NCBI RefSeq assembly: GCF_051401765.1
Contig: NC_135069.1
Location: 11,386,501 to 11,450,500, forward strand
Reading direction: 5' to 3'
Origin: Calliopsis andreniformis
Lineage: Eukaryota; Arthropoda; Insecta; Hymenoptera; Andrenidae
DNA: 64,000 nucleotides
Shown: piece by piece, positions 1-12,260 of the stretch
How the letters are laid out: each line of letters opens with the position of its first letter
Position numbering within the stretch: position 1 is the stretch's first letter
Translations under genes and position numbers: made by a program
The notes under the pieces: generated by a model
The model's database searches: none
What the model saw: the letters and a program-made list of their open reading frames with translations, nothing else
What the model was told of the DNA's origin: nothing

Positions 1-440
1 TAAACGTAATCTGTGACTGCGTTTAGTCGTTCTCCCGCAAAATGAGGTTTCCGTTCGAACCGTTTGCTGAACACGTTCATCCGCTTATTAGAAACAGTAA
101 CAGTTCGACGAGCACGCGTCTCCAAGAATACCTAGCCGGCTGAATTTATTTCCTTCCCGCGCTCGCATTGGACGGTCGTCCATCTCGCGTCGAGATTCTG
201 CTGCGGTCGCTCGTTTGACATAATCGGCGAGCTGGATTTCAGGAATCTCGTTCGCCCGACTATATTACGCAAGTCTTACGTGCTTGTCGCGATCTTCCGC
301 CTTGGTGGTTGATCGTTCATCTAACTGAAACGACCCGCCTGTTACTTTTGAACGAGTTTCTCGATCTCAGCCGCCGCTACCACGCTGCTCTTTGACACTC
401 GCCTTTTGATTAGTAGCAGTCGAGCGCTGGGAACGACGGA
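1..440. other. GC-rich island, no recognisable gene
   Basis: This stretch has many CpG dinucleotides and contrasts sharply with the AT-rich DNA that follows. I see no long open frame, repeat structure or RNA fold. The window edge cuts it, so it may be the end of a larger conserved island, untranslated exon or regulatory element lying to the left. Confidence 0.4.
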
Positions 441-1470
441 AATTTCTGCTTCAAAGTCAAAAAAAAAAGGGAAGCAGTGTGTCTTCTAGAATATGTGCAC
501 CATAAATGTCAGCATATTGTAGTTTAAATAAAATATTTTTGAGATAGGCTGGGAAGAGGCTGTTTAGAGGACTTATATAACTGGAGAACCATCTTTCTGA
601 TTTTGATCTTTGAACATAAATGTTGTTGAAGTCGCTTTTTTTAAGTAGTTTCGTCGTACATTTGGGTAATATAATGAATAATTTTTTTACATATAAGTAT
701 TTGTCATACAGCCTAGTTAGGAGGAGTTTTAAATGAATCACTTGTAGAGGTTGATTAACAAACTTTACTTGAATGTAAAAGGTAAACTAGTTTCTTAAAA
801 TAGGTATACAAATATACAAAAAAGAGTGCCATTTCTAATGTACAAATTTTTCAAAAATTCATTTTTAAGAAAAATGAAAATCTCTGAATAATTATTTCCA
901 TTTTCAAGTAAAAAAGGTTGCAGTCCTTATGCAGTATAAAAATTACAAATAACAAAACTTCGCTATGTTAAAAATGATGTAGCTATCTAATATGAAACTA
1001 AGCCAAATTTGAAGTAAGTTGGTTTAGTAATTTTTAAAAGCAATGTAATATAATGTTTGAGGGGATTGGAATGAACGCAGACAATAATTTTATTTCTTTC
1101 CATAAATCATTGACTCTAGGTCCATAAAGTATATGAGTCATTTAAACTTGAAGTAACCTCTTTAAATTGAAGTGTGTCCAATTCTCGAAATAGTCTTCCT
1201 TATTTCGTTGCATCACGTTACAAAACAGAAGTTATGTACTCCAAATGATTAATACATAGTGGCACGAAAGAGTACTTTACTTTGATATTTTTGCAAATCT
1301 CTGTTTCTAATTTTTCGGAAAATTTTTAGTATACATATAACATATTGAAAATACATACCTTGGTGCATGTGTCCCCTTAAACTGACAACGTATTGTCAAA
1401 GTTTGTATACCTATTATGTAAGGTTCTGTTAGGGTGACTTGAATGATAATTCAGTTCTCAAGAATCTCCA
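441..1470. other. AT-rich noncoding spacer
   Basis: The sequence is AT-rich with frequent stops in all frames. A run of nine A's lies at about 461-469. The 94-residue minus-strand open frame at 457-741 is rich in L, K, F and Y, as expected of AT-rich random sequence, and matches no family I know. I see no supportable feature. Confidence 0.5.
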
Positions 1471-2000
1471 TGACTTTGTGGCTCTTTTCATTCGAAGGAG
1501 GCTTTTCCTTACCTTGCATCGGAATTTCTGGGCGAACGGATTCCAACATGGCATTAATGTCGGTCCATTACTCGTTTTTAGTTAACACCTGAGACCCTCG
1601 AACGGTTCGAACGGGAGTCAGAGAGCGGCTAAAAAAGGTTCCCTGCGTCTCGAGACTGTCTCGGATGACGCAGCGGTTCCTGAGGGACAAATGAGCCAGA
1701 ATAAATACCAGGGTGGGCCGTGAATATCGGCGAATGTCCAGAACTAACCACTCTGAAAACGGAAGTTGAAATGTTTGCGAATACTGGGTTTACGGGCGTT
1801 CGAGCAAAGGGGCAACACGATCATCTGGCCGACTTTTTCTTTGTAAACAGCAACCTGCGTCTCCACAAATAAATCGTCGTGTTTCCGACTCGACGAATTC
1901 TTGGGATTTGTTAGAGCTTATATTCGCTGTGGCTGAACCTTCAAACGATTTGTAACAATTAGAGGGTGGCGAGGTCGCGTATTTGTGGAGTTTTACCATC
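1471..2000. other. GC-richer island, no recognisable gene
   Basis: This is a moderately GC-rich block between AT-rich spacers. A short minus-strand open frame (1790-1999) has no recognisable domain. Preserved composition of this kind can mark constrained noncoding DNA, but nothing specific can be assigned. Confidence 0.35.
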
Positions 2001-3300
2001 GTTTAAGCAGCAAATTTTTAAATATATTTTCAATTTTAAAGCAGAAAAAAGTATTACTGCAATTTTTTATTGCTTCATATTTACTCAGTAATATATTATT
2101 AGTATCAAGTCTTTTTTATATAAAAAAGTAATAAAACTTGAACGTGGTTTTTAGTTAATATCAGATTATTAAATGAAGTCGATTTGTCTTAAATTGAATT
2201 TGAGTCCACAGATAAGAAGATAAATTGTCAAATGCCTGTCAAAAGTGAAAGTCCCAAATTATGTTATTAAATTTAAGAAGTTTTATTACTTCTGTTTCTT
2301 GTAATAATTGTAGACTTAGGAAATTAACACTTTATCCGTTAATAGGATAAATATCGGTTGGCAATTTAATTTTATTGATTTATATCAATTTATGTCGTGA
2401 ACATTAGCTGAATGAAACGGCTCATTCATTTCATCAGAAAGGTGTTAAAACATCTTAATGAGAGTTTCTCTAAATGCGGTTTCACGGATTAATATAAAAG
2501 AGTTTGAAAAATACCATAGAGCTCCATAACCAGAACAGAGAAGTGGTAATAAACTAAAATAGGTATTAAGAAACGTCACGCATATCGCAGCTGGAAAAGG
2601 ATTAACGGAGTATAGTTGATGAATGGTCATTTTATTGCCTTATCTATTTAGGAAGGCTGTTGTGAGCTTGTTTCTCACACAACTCAGTATCGTAAAACAG
2701 ATTTTACTACTATGGTTTACGAACACGTTTGTTTATGTGTACATGTATGTATGTATACATTGGGAAATTTATTTATAGGTAAAGTAATATATTTATTTAT
2801 GTAAGTAAGATATTTATAGGTAAAGTAAAATGAGTGTAATAACTCATTTGTCTAAATTCAAAAATATTATAAAAGTTGTTGAAATAGCTGAAAGAACATT
2901 TCTTAAATGCGAATGTTTATACTTTTATCAGAAGTTTAAGTGTGCAAAATAGTACAGAATACATAAAATTTGTGAAAATCTATAAAATATTTAAAGTATA
3001 CGTTATAGTATTATTTTTTGAGGATGAGAAAGATCTTTATTTATGTTCCATTTCTTTAGTCATAATTTTGAAGATGTGAATTTGCGTAAAAATCCCCAGT
3101 CTACTAACAAGAATTTTTTTTGGAGAAATCTAGCTGTTCGAAAATGTATGTTCTCCTATAAAATGGTACCAGTCTATGTCTTCAGACCCTTTCCCACCGA
3201 AAAAGTTAAGTAAAGTATTTTATATCATTCTTTAAAAATACATTTCAACATAATGTATCAACCATGATTTGATAATTTAATTTTAGAAGTTTGAAAACGT
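2001..3300. other. AT-rich noncoding spacer with a short TGTA run
   Basis: This AT-rich stretch has no gene. A small tetranucleotide run (GTAT/TGTA type) lies at about 2741-2760. The motif TTTATAGGTAAAGTA occurs twice, near 2774 and 2814, as a minor local duplication. Confidence 0.5.
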
Positions 3301-4150
3301 TTCAAACTGCTCCGACTCAAAATTATCAGAATGAATTCCAAACGTCCCTTCGTCATCGGATTTCCAAATGAGAATACCTACTGTTCCAATCTCGCAGGAA
3401 CATATTCACACCCTTTTGTCATTTCCTCATTAATGATTCGGCGCGCAATGAGGAATTACTATCAAATACGCATCACATTCTCCCTCGCTCCCTGTAGCGC
3501 GCTACCATCGATGCAGATGCATATTAGTCCATCATGAAGCGCGCTCTCTAAGCCATTATGTCGATGTGCTCTAAAGCAGCTCTCCATTATTGCTTCTCGA
3601 AATGTGTTGCATGCACCGTCGCGTTGCTGGTGTATCCATTTTACGTTGCCAGCGAGAAAAATGGCGGCAACTCAGCGAAGGGTTTCGACTCCACCAATCG
3701 GTCATTCGAAGCCCAGCGAAGTGTGTGAAAAGTTTCTCGAATTGTAGACAACGTCGAGCAGTGAACCGCATGTAAATCGTATCGTTGCGACACGTATGGA
3801 GAAGGGAATCCATCGTCGCGACTAATCGAGAATCTAGGACAATGTCGGCCATAATTCTAGCGACAGCGTGACGTTGGGAATGCACTTGTGGTGTACGCTC
3901 CCTCGCCACTGTGCCGATCCGCGTTTACCGTGTATTTATTAATCGACCGATCGATCGATCAATCGATCGACGACTACCACGGCAACCGTCGTCGCCACGC
4001 GTTACGGACAGGATCAAGTGGGTCGTGTCCACGCCGACCATGGGACTTACGACCACGTGACAGCCACTTGGACTTGAGATAATCCTTGTTTGACATCTGC
4101 GACTGTGCACGCTTACTTCGTGTCGGTCGATCGACGCGGCGTGTCTTTTA
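3301..4150. other. GC-rich island open on both strands
   Basis: Both strands carry short open frames over the same bases (minus 3571-3909, plus 3590-3775, plus 3888-4082). That is typical of GC-rich noncoding DNA rather than of a gene. No translated product resembles a known domain. The island contains a GATC-type simple repeat, listed separately. Confidence 0.4.
3948..3970. repeat. (CGAT)n self-complementary simple repeat
   Basis: About five to six tandem CGAT units with one interruption form a self-complementary tract. Because the unit reads the same on both strands, it could fold as a small hairpin or serve as a dense array of identical protein sites. It is most simply a microsatellite. 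Confidence 0.75.
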
Positions 4151-5500
4151 ATCTGTTTCGGAGCTTCTCAAACTTTTGTCATGTAGATTTTAAAGCGAAG
4201 GGGGGTTAAATGAAACTGCTTTACTACTCTCAAATTTTGGATTTAATACTTGTAATTAATATATCAATGCATGAGTTAAATAAAGAAGCCTTTTCTACAG
4301 TGAGGTTCCTTCGCTAAACAGATGATTCAAGTTATAATAAGCAGTTCAAGAGCTCATAATAAAAACTGTTCTTTGTCGAAGTTTACGATTTACTTGCTTT
4401 TACCGCTGTACTTACTTAAGTAAATATTGTGATTATTACCTACTGAAGGTAGATACTAATTGCAAGTGAAAATTACTTTAAAATTTTTGGCCTGTAGTGT
4501 ATGTGAATGGGACCTATTTAAAATTTGCTAGTAACCTACACTTTGAGAAACTGTAATCTATTTAACTAGGTTTATTCGCGGTAATATGTCTTAGACTCAG
4601 CGAAAGTAGTGAGATTCCTCTAAAAGGAGTTGCTGCGATCTTCTATTCTAGAGGCAGTCTTATGGGGGCTTTCAAGGCCAAATGACTCTTCCTTCTTTTC
4701 CAGTTACACTTTCCCCTCTTCAGATTCTTATTATATCTCTGTATCATTCTTATATCTGATGTATTATTAGGAATAAAAGAGAGTTAAAACTGTATCTAAT
4801 CAGAGTTAATAAGGTTATTGGGGAAAAAGAAAGTTATAGATTATGAGGCAACGCTCAGAAACATAGATATAGTTTTGTGACATTAGCTACTGTATGAATA
4901 TGACAGAATGAGTGGCATTATATGGAAACTGAACTCTGTCGATTCTGTTCTATGCAAAAGTGTGAAAGATTATAAATAAAAATACTTTCCCATAGTTGTA
5001 CAACTGTATTTGTATATGAAGTATCTCTTCTAAGTTTTGGATAACTGGTCTATTCTAAATTATTATTTTATTATCTTCTAATTATTGCATTTATAACAGA
5101 CATTATTAACACTGTACTTCTTAAATGTCTTGAATTTTAGCAATTCGTATCTGATGCCCAGAATAAGGCGATGAAAAAGTTCAAAACGGAAGACTTGATT
5201 ATCTTGTCACTTAAAAATTGCTATTTCTCTATATTGCTTAATGAAAAAATTGGGAAAATTTGTTAGTTCATCGAGAAATTTTGTTATTTATAATTTATAC
5301 AGTTGCTAGCTCTGAGGGAACATTTGTTTTAAGCGATATTATTTTCCAATTTTCGTGAATCAATAGTGCAACTCAAATTTGTAAAAAAAGTCCCTGTGTC
5401 ATAACACAGGTGGAAAATAAAATTAGTGCGCAGGCTTCCATAAATCTAGCAGGTCCCCAAAGATTACAGAAATTTATATCTCGCGGAGGGCACTTAATAA
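4151..5500. other. AT-rich noncoding spacer
   Basis: I see no gene. The only local structure is a short perfect hairpin near 5392-5410 (CCTGTGT with its complement around a short loop). It has no U-tract and no neighbouring gene, so no terminator role is proposed. Confidence 0.5.
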
Positions 5501-6200
5501 GAAAATTTACACGTTTACGTCAACTTTTGTTTTAGCAGAAAATTTAATTTACTCCCATCTGCGCTGCCAAGGAAATAAAACTACGGGAAGGTAAACCTGT
5601 TTACAGAAGTTGGTACCACCCACAGGTCGAAACTGCCGTTCATGATTTAAAGCCAATAACGAAGCGTGAAGCGCGAACAAATTGAACTGCTGGCTTCTCT
5701 GGAATTTTTTCACCTTTCGGTTCCTCTCGTCTTCGACGAGATAGCCTCTCCCTGTTGCCAAAGTTGAATGAACGTGATCACGAAATCTTGCGCTGTGTCT
5801 TTGTTAGCGATTGATCGATATCATCTGGAAGAAGAAAAAAGAGTCCGAAAATACTGTTTCGAGGAAAAAAGGTGCTCGTTATCGGGCACGGGTCCATAAC
5901 CATACACGAATTTGAATCTGTTCGCAGGGCGTGGAAACCCTTTAATCGAGGTACAAAAACGATCATCTGCCTCGCCCTTTCCTGCTTCTCATTTCTCGAC
6001 GTGGTTATTTTAAGCTCCTTGCCGCAGGAAGTTTATAGCATGGCAAGGTTTGGAGCACGAAGAGGCGGTTCCACTTTTCTCTTTCAAAAGGCGCTAGAAG
6101 ACAGGCAGCATTCTTCAAATAAAAAGCACGTCCTCGTCGTAATCAGTCGCCTCTTAATTTTTCTATTTTCGATATTCAACGTTCGTTAGCCCCCATGATT
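5501..6200. other. GC-richer island, overlapping shadow frames
   Basis: Overlapping open frames exist on both strands (minus 5549-5966, plus 5872-6189), none with a recognisable domain. The plus frame ends in a hydrophobic, aromatic stretch but has no convincing start context or homology. I treat the island as noncoding, possibly conserved. Confidence 0.35.
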
Positions 6201-7600
6201 ATTGACTCAAACATCGTGGCAACCATATTCAAGTCGTTTCATGCGAAGTGATTATTTATGGAGTTATTCGGAATTATTTTAATCTACATACCGAACGTCA
6301 ATGGGAAGTAAGGAATAGATAATAAACTGTTATTTGTTCAGAATTGTAATATTTATCTGTAGGTATCTATTTCAAAGATCTGAAAAGTCTTATTTAACAG
6401 TTTTGCGTTTTTCTATCATTTGGCTAGGTTGTTTGAGGAACAAATGGCAACAGTATGATATATCTACTACTGTAGTGAAAAATGTCACAAGTAGACTGCG
6501 AATGTTTATGCAAATTTCTGTTTTCATAAACACAGTTAAAAAAGTGGAATCTAATTAAAAATTTATGTCATTCTTCAGGTATTACATGGTGTATGTAACT
6601 TTTAATATTTTGTACATTTTTGCAATTTATATGAATACCTACATTTTCACATATTGAAATTTTATAATAAATGTATAAAGATCTGCAGTCTAGTCATAAG
6701 TCACACATTTCTATCTTTGAGATTGGTATTAATATTCACCTTTGTCATTACTTAGGGGAAAAGTTTCTTTAATTCATAAATATAAAAACATAAATGTACG
6801 TATATTTATGTTTTGAGCGATTCTTATAACTCTAATTTTAACAAGACATCAAATAAAACAGAAATTGTATTAGATTGACTGAACTCGAGGAATTCAACAA
6901 ACTGAAACGAGACATTGACTTATTAATATCGAATGGCATAAACAAATAAGCTGAAAATTGACTAACTCGGGAAATCATCAGTTTTCATTATTCATTTATG
7001 AATGTCTACATATGTATATGTAAACATTAACTCTTCATCAGCAGTCTAGGTATTTTAAGGTACAAGCCTTGTTATTCTTCTGAAGTTCCTGGAACTTGTG
7101 GAAACTAAAAAGAAACTATAAAAACGGTGTGATATTTACGATCGAAAACTATTAGACGATATTCTAGAAATACAGAAAATTAGTACAGAATTTTTGTAGA
7201 TTTTTTAGAAGACTCGAACATCAAGAAAACTTCGGTAAAAATAAAGAACTCAAAATACTGACGGTGTTAGTAAAAAATTATTGCTATCAAAGTGATAAAA
7301 CAACAAACTATCACACAGTTGCTCAGTTAAATGAATCAAATAATGAAATCACTAATAAAGTATGTTGTTCAAGTGAAACTCATCCATATAACTACATGTA
7401 TACACATCCTGTACAGAGCTAGTAAGGATGCATCTGCAAAAAATGCGAATCTATATGTTTACTGTATATAGGACCGCCTGATTTCACATACATTTTCAGA
7501 CCTAGCATATCATTGGCCATAGTGGTTATAACTACTAACAGAATCTACGTATCCCCTATATACGAAAAAATACTACTATGCCAACGTACATCTCAGGTGT
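6201..7600. other. AT-rich noncoding spacer
   Basis: The sequence is AT-rich with no supportable gene, RNA or clear transposon end. TCATTCTTCAG followed by GTATTA near 6570-6590 resembles a weak 3' splice site abutting a weak donor, but lacks the GTAAGT core. Confidence 0.5.
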
Positions 7601-8560
7601 AACTTTACCAGTCCTGCGCAGCACTTACGCTACAGACTTCAGACGACAAATCATGTCTCTAAGCTCGCGCGTAGGGTGGTTGGAGCACCAATAAACCCTC
7701 TTGCAGCCTCGAATTGTGCCCATATATCGCGATCAAGAATGCACCATCGTTCCCAGCGTGTCCCATTGTCAGTCGTAGAAACGCAACAATGCCCCGTTTT
7801 CGTTCGATTCCGTCATTTTGTCAGAACAGTGCCTGGCACCGTCACGATCTAAAGGAAGAAATTCGTGGAGAGGAGCACGAGAGATCGGTCAGTTTCGAGA
7901 AATCGTAAAAGCTGTGTTTTTACGACGAGGGCAGGTGGGTGAAAAACGGTGGGCAAGGTGGGTGCTTTCCTAGGGACTCTGCGCGGGCTGGAGGGAGGGG
8001 GTTGCGCAGGGGTCGAGAGAGGGATGCAGAGGGTGTAGGGGAAGAGGTTTACGCGGGGCTTTGGCATTTTGCCTTCTTTAAATTGTCGGCCGACCGTCGA
8101 TACCTTCCGTGGACACAAAACAAGCCCATACTCTGGCCGCTTTTTCATTCGAAAGGATAAAAAAGCAGAACGGTCTCGCCGGTGGAAATGCTACTTGCCA
8201 AGTACACAGAGAGGCGGGTTGAGCCCCTCCCACCCCTGCTTTCCGTTTCTCCTCCTTCTTTCCGACATTTTGCAATGGAAACGGATCGTCGAGGCTTGGT
8301 TATTACAGCGCGAACTCTCAACAGTCCGTTTCGTGTACGCGCCTTGTGCACGGGAGCGGTTTATAAACCGCAAACGCGAGAGGAGCAATCTTAAGGGTTG
8401 TCGCGAGCCCGAGGTATTTCTGGGGACACCGAAATTGCCGAAAGCAGAATTGAGCAGCTTGCGTCGGATAGAAATGGTGGAGGGTAGACGAAAAAGAAGA
8501 GTTTATCAGGATGGTATTAGGATTCTAGATAGCATTAGGAGATCTAGGGTAGCATAGCTA
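7601..8560. other. GC- and purine-rich island with many overlapping frames
   Basis: At least eight short frames overlap on both strands here. The longest is a 162-residue plus frame at 8069-8557. It is rich in R, S, P and L with no recognisable domain, and the opposite strand is open over the same bases, so the openness follows from composition. A 5' untranslated exon or regulatory island is possible. Confidence 0.35.
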
Positions 8561-9350
8561 GGATTTTGTTAGAGCAGATGAGGTTTCAGCTGATTCTATT
8601 GATCAGAAAATTGTGGATTTTATTACGCATTTAAAGTTTCTGTAGAAGTGTACAATATGTACACTGTATACAAAAATATTTAAAATACCAAAAGTAAAAT
8701 AGGCATTAAGGTGTTTAAGACCAAAGTAGGATATCATGAGCATGCCAAAGTGAGCAACTCTACTGCTTGAATTTTTTTAAATTTTAGCGTCAAAGCACTT
8801 GATTAATGCTTAGATCATTATATTTTAAATAAATATACATATTTTTTGTTTTGTGAAGTTAATCGATTTGGCAAATGAGCGGCTCCAATAGTATTTCACG
8901 CTATAAATTCATCAGTCAGAACTGAGTCTAGTGTTTCCCAAGACAACACTGTACATCCTACTTTTCCACTTAAATCTCATTTACTATCAATGCTAGCTCT
9001 AAAACCTTATCTACTTTCAATGTTAACTTGGAAAACAAATGGACCTGATGCGCTTTGCTTTTCATGGACGAAGAAATTGATTACTTTTAGTACCAATAGT
9101 GACAGCCAACCTGATCCAAGTCCTCTTTTGTTATCTTTCAGGAGAGCAGAAAACAAACACGATTATCCATTTCTTAACATAGTATTTGAAGTAGTTTATA
9201 CTATTTCATCCCCTTTTTAGGGTTAGCCTGGCTCTTAGATATAAAATAGATGTTCAAGTGATCAACATAAACTCTGCGTTCAACACTCGTATGCATTGAT
9301 AGATAATGGCTATAGTTGCTAGACATAACAGTAGGATTTCCGCACATGAC
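8561..9350. other. AT-rich noncoding spacer
   Basis: No supported feature. A 76-residue plus frame at 8990-9220 has no recognisable domain. Confidence 0.45.
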
Positions 9351-9900
9351 GTGTGTGAAATAGTTGATCCGCCGCCCCGAGGGGGTTAAAAAGTCGACTT
9401 GCCTGTCGCTGACGCCCTCCTTCGCAGCGTGATTAATCTAATATGCCCCAGATGAATTTTATTAGTGGAAATATCGCTCGGACATGGATGAATAGGTCGA
9501 ACGGAACGGAGGACACGACGGCGCGTCATTAGACAAAAATAGTGTTGTCGTTCGTTTATTGGGTTCATCGAGAGAAGTGAACGGATGCAACGAGCCGCAC
9601 ACGGCTGAGAAAGACCATTGACCGCATTGGCATTTGCATCATTCACCTTGAGAAGTGAATATAGTACGGTGGAAAGCCTTGTGTCGCGCACCGCAGATTA
9701 CGTTTGAAGGAATTTATTGTGCGGTTGGCAACGGCCGCGCAGCGTTCGCCATACGCGTAAGTACTTCGGTCACTGGTGGAATATGTCGAACTGTCAGGGT
9801 AATTTCAGATCGACATTTCCCTTAGTGACGCATTGGCTATGTTTTAAGGCGCCAGGCGATGAACCTTGTGCAGCAAATTGTAGCTAAGTTTGAGGACATT
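9351..9900. other. CpG-bearing island with a donor-like GTAAGT
   Basis: This compact island has preserved CpGs and a 101-residue minus-strand frame (9386-9691) of no known family. CATACGC followed by GTAAGTAC at about 9756 resembles a plus-strand splice donor, but no coding sequence leads into it. I consider it candidate conserved noncoding or untranslated exon sequence. Confidence 0.3.
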
Positions 9901-11150
9901 TTTGTGGAGGTTTTTCCTCAGAGACCTGTTGTTAAAGGCTGACTCACGAATTTACTCATGTCAAACAATTAAGTTTTAATTGGTGTAATAAAAGTCACAG
10001 TGTTTATAACTACTAACTTGGCTTTTGTTGTATCCACTATTTGGTATTAAAACTATCCATGGATAACTACTCAAAATTAATATACTAGGAAGTCCTGAAT
10101 TTTCTGTGAGATATAATCGTATTAATAATTTTCTTATTATTATTGTTATGGAATTATAGGGTTCTTGTCATAATACTTGTATGTTGTTACTTGATATTAT
10201 TGAAATTGTAAAGATATTTACAACTAACTAAACAAGAGAGTTAAACTTTAAAGGGTTGAACTTTAGCTAAGAATAACATGACAGTGGCTTGTGTCAATGA
10301 TACTGTAAAACGTATGAAAGTATCTAATGCGAAAAATAAAACTATCTTGAAGATATTTCTCAAAAATGAATATGTGATTATTAATGAAAGTAAAGTAGTA
10401 ACTTAACAACTTTACACTAGCTGAATTATTTTGAAAGTGAGCACCACTATACACTTAGAGGTGCTTTAATTATCTAAGAAGATATTACTTTCCTTGTTAT
10501 TTCTTTAAAATATTAATAACTACCTATGTTTTTTATTCTCTATCTATTTACTTTGTAAATCACCGTTTAATGCCAGAACTACTCTACATTTATTTTTGTA
10601 TGCATTATTGAAATATTTCACAATTTCATTTTAATAGGATGTTTAAAGGACTTTTTCGATGATCTCACAATATCAGTTCATTAAAATAAGACATCTGTAA
10701 GAGAAAATCAGGATTGGTGTGATGGTGGTCACAAGAAATCACTTTGCAGGCGTTTACGCTAACAGCAAAACTATATTAGATTTATTCTTGGGTTTTACCA
10801 GTCACGACGACTGCTCATACAAGAATGGTCCTTCTACCATCTTTTCAGCCGTGAGGACGCCTTCATCAATATCGCCCTTTCCTGTGTTTATGGTAACCCT
10901 AGAGGTACCCAGTTGACCGTCGATAGAGAAAGCACGTTGACGAAAAGCACATACCCTATTCGAGCATTCGTTGACTTCGAATTTTCTAACACATCCTATA
11001 TACGTATGGCTGGGGATGTTAGGAATTTTAATAAAATTGAATATCTGGCCTAAGGCTAAAAGAATTTAAGAAACATTAATTTATCGAATTGGACATTTTT
11101 CTTAACACTTCTTCTCTTATTCATAGATTCTTGTTCCTCATTCTTACGTA
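9901..11150. other. AT-rich noncoding spacer
   Basis: Mostly AT-rich. A slightly GC-richer patch at about 10720-10990 carries a 65-residue plus frame with no recognisable domain. No repeat or RNA structure is clear. Confidence 0.45.
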
Positions 11151-11760
11151 CTTCTGCCTCGCGTCAGAGAAGCTCGTTGGCAAGTTTCCTCCCTAGACGC
11201 TTCGCAAGGCGAGATAAAGGGGAAACGTTCGATATCGTTCGAATAATTTCGTTGTCGCGGTAAGGTAAAGCGCACGCCGCGACACGAGGTTATTGTTGCC
11301 CGAGAAATAATGGCGTCACCCGTATCTGGTAGCCAGGAAGCTGGGCTGGCGGCGCGGGCGAGGTCGAGAATGCACGCGCGACGCGATGTCCACTTTGTTT
11401 ATACAAATCGTAGGATATCTACGCGCCACGGGGAATTATATAACCGCCCGGCAACGCAATCGGGACGATCTTCCAATTAAAATATTCTGCCTGGTGGCTT
11501 TAAACAGTTTCTGGAAGGGGTTGGCGTTAAAAAACGTGCAGCATTACCGGAGGCGTGTTTCGCTTGCACGCAAGAGTAGACTCTTTCTGTTGCCGCGAGC
11601 CGGGAGAGAACTTTCGTCGGTGTAACGAAAAAAGAATTGCGTTGCCTCGTGCACAGCTCTCTAACTACTGAACAAGTTTTCCCTCGCAGTCGGTTCTCTC
11701 GCAGCCAGCGGCTGGCGCATAACGTTTCAAGATCAGAAAAAGAAAAGAAAACGGAACGGT
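11151..11760. other. CpG-rich island, possible regulatory or promoter DNA
   Basis: Dense CpG sequence (for example around 11260-11370) lies just before the purine tract. A 79-residue plus frame (11386-11625) has no recognisable domain. A CpG island followed by a long GA tract is reminiscent of insect promoters and Polycomb/GAGA-type elements. That is an analogy only: I found no convincing initiator plus downstream-element pair. Confidence 0.3.
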
Positions 11761-11824
11761 AAAGGGAAAAAGAGAGAGAGAGAGAGAGTGAGACAGGGAG
11801 GGAAAGAGAGAGGAAGAGGAAAAG
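11761..11824 (+). repeat. Near-pure polypurine tract with (GA)9
   Basis: About 64 bases are purine except for two positions (11789 and 11794). The core at 11771-11788 is nine tandem AG units. In insects such tracts are bound by GAGA-type factors and can form triplex DNA. Here they sit at the edge of a CpG-rich island, compatible with a regulatory role but also with an ordinary microsatellite. Confidence 0.8.
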
Positions 11825-12260
11825 GTTGGCTTTGGGGTGGGGCAGGGAGGGAGGGTACGGTAGAAAGAAATTTCCCTAACTAGCGGTCTGATTATCCGAG
11901 AGGCCGGAGCAGTCGTTTAAAGTTTAAAATCATTAGTCACGTAACTACTTGCTTAATAACTGTGAAATTGTGCGAGTTTTTTGTCCCATTGAAGATTACA
12001 CGATATTGGTGAACGACAAAAAGTGGCAACGCGATAGTGAAATTATTCATTGTCGTGGCCGAGTGGCATCAATCCAGTTAAATGATTCTCGATACTCGTT
12101 TCATCGAGCTGTTTTTATATGTACTCGTGGGAGACTAAATCGGTTCAGTCGGTGCTATTTCGGTGCCACCAGCTGCGACGCGTTATAGGCGCGCGCGGAA
12201 ATTCGTCAAATTAAGTTTCGCGTTTTAGCGTTTCGATTCTTCGTCGCGAGTTTATCCTAG
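11825..12260. other. Island continuing past the GA tract
   Basis: The GC-richer sequence runs to about 12200 and includes a 79-residue plus frame (11949-12188) without recognisable domains. No splice-site pair or RNA fold stands out. Confidence 0.35.

Noticed and set aside
1590..1640. GGTTCGAACGGG resembling a tRNA B box
   Set aside because: No A box, acceptor stem or cloverleaf can be built around it.
5392..5410. Hairpin as a transcription terminator
   Set aside because: Short perfect palindrome without a gene or U-tract, in what appears to be eukaryotic DNA.
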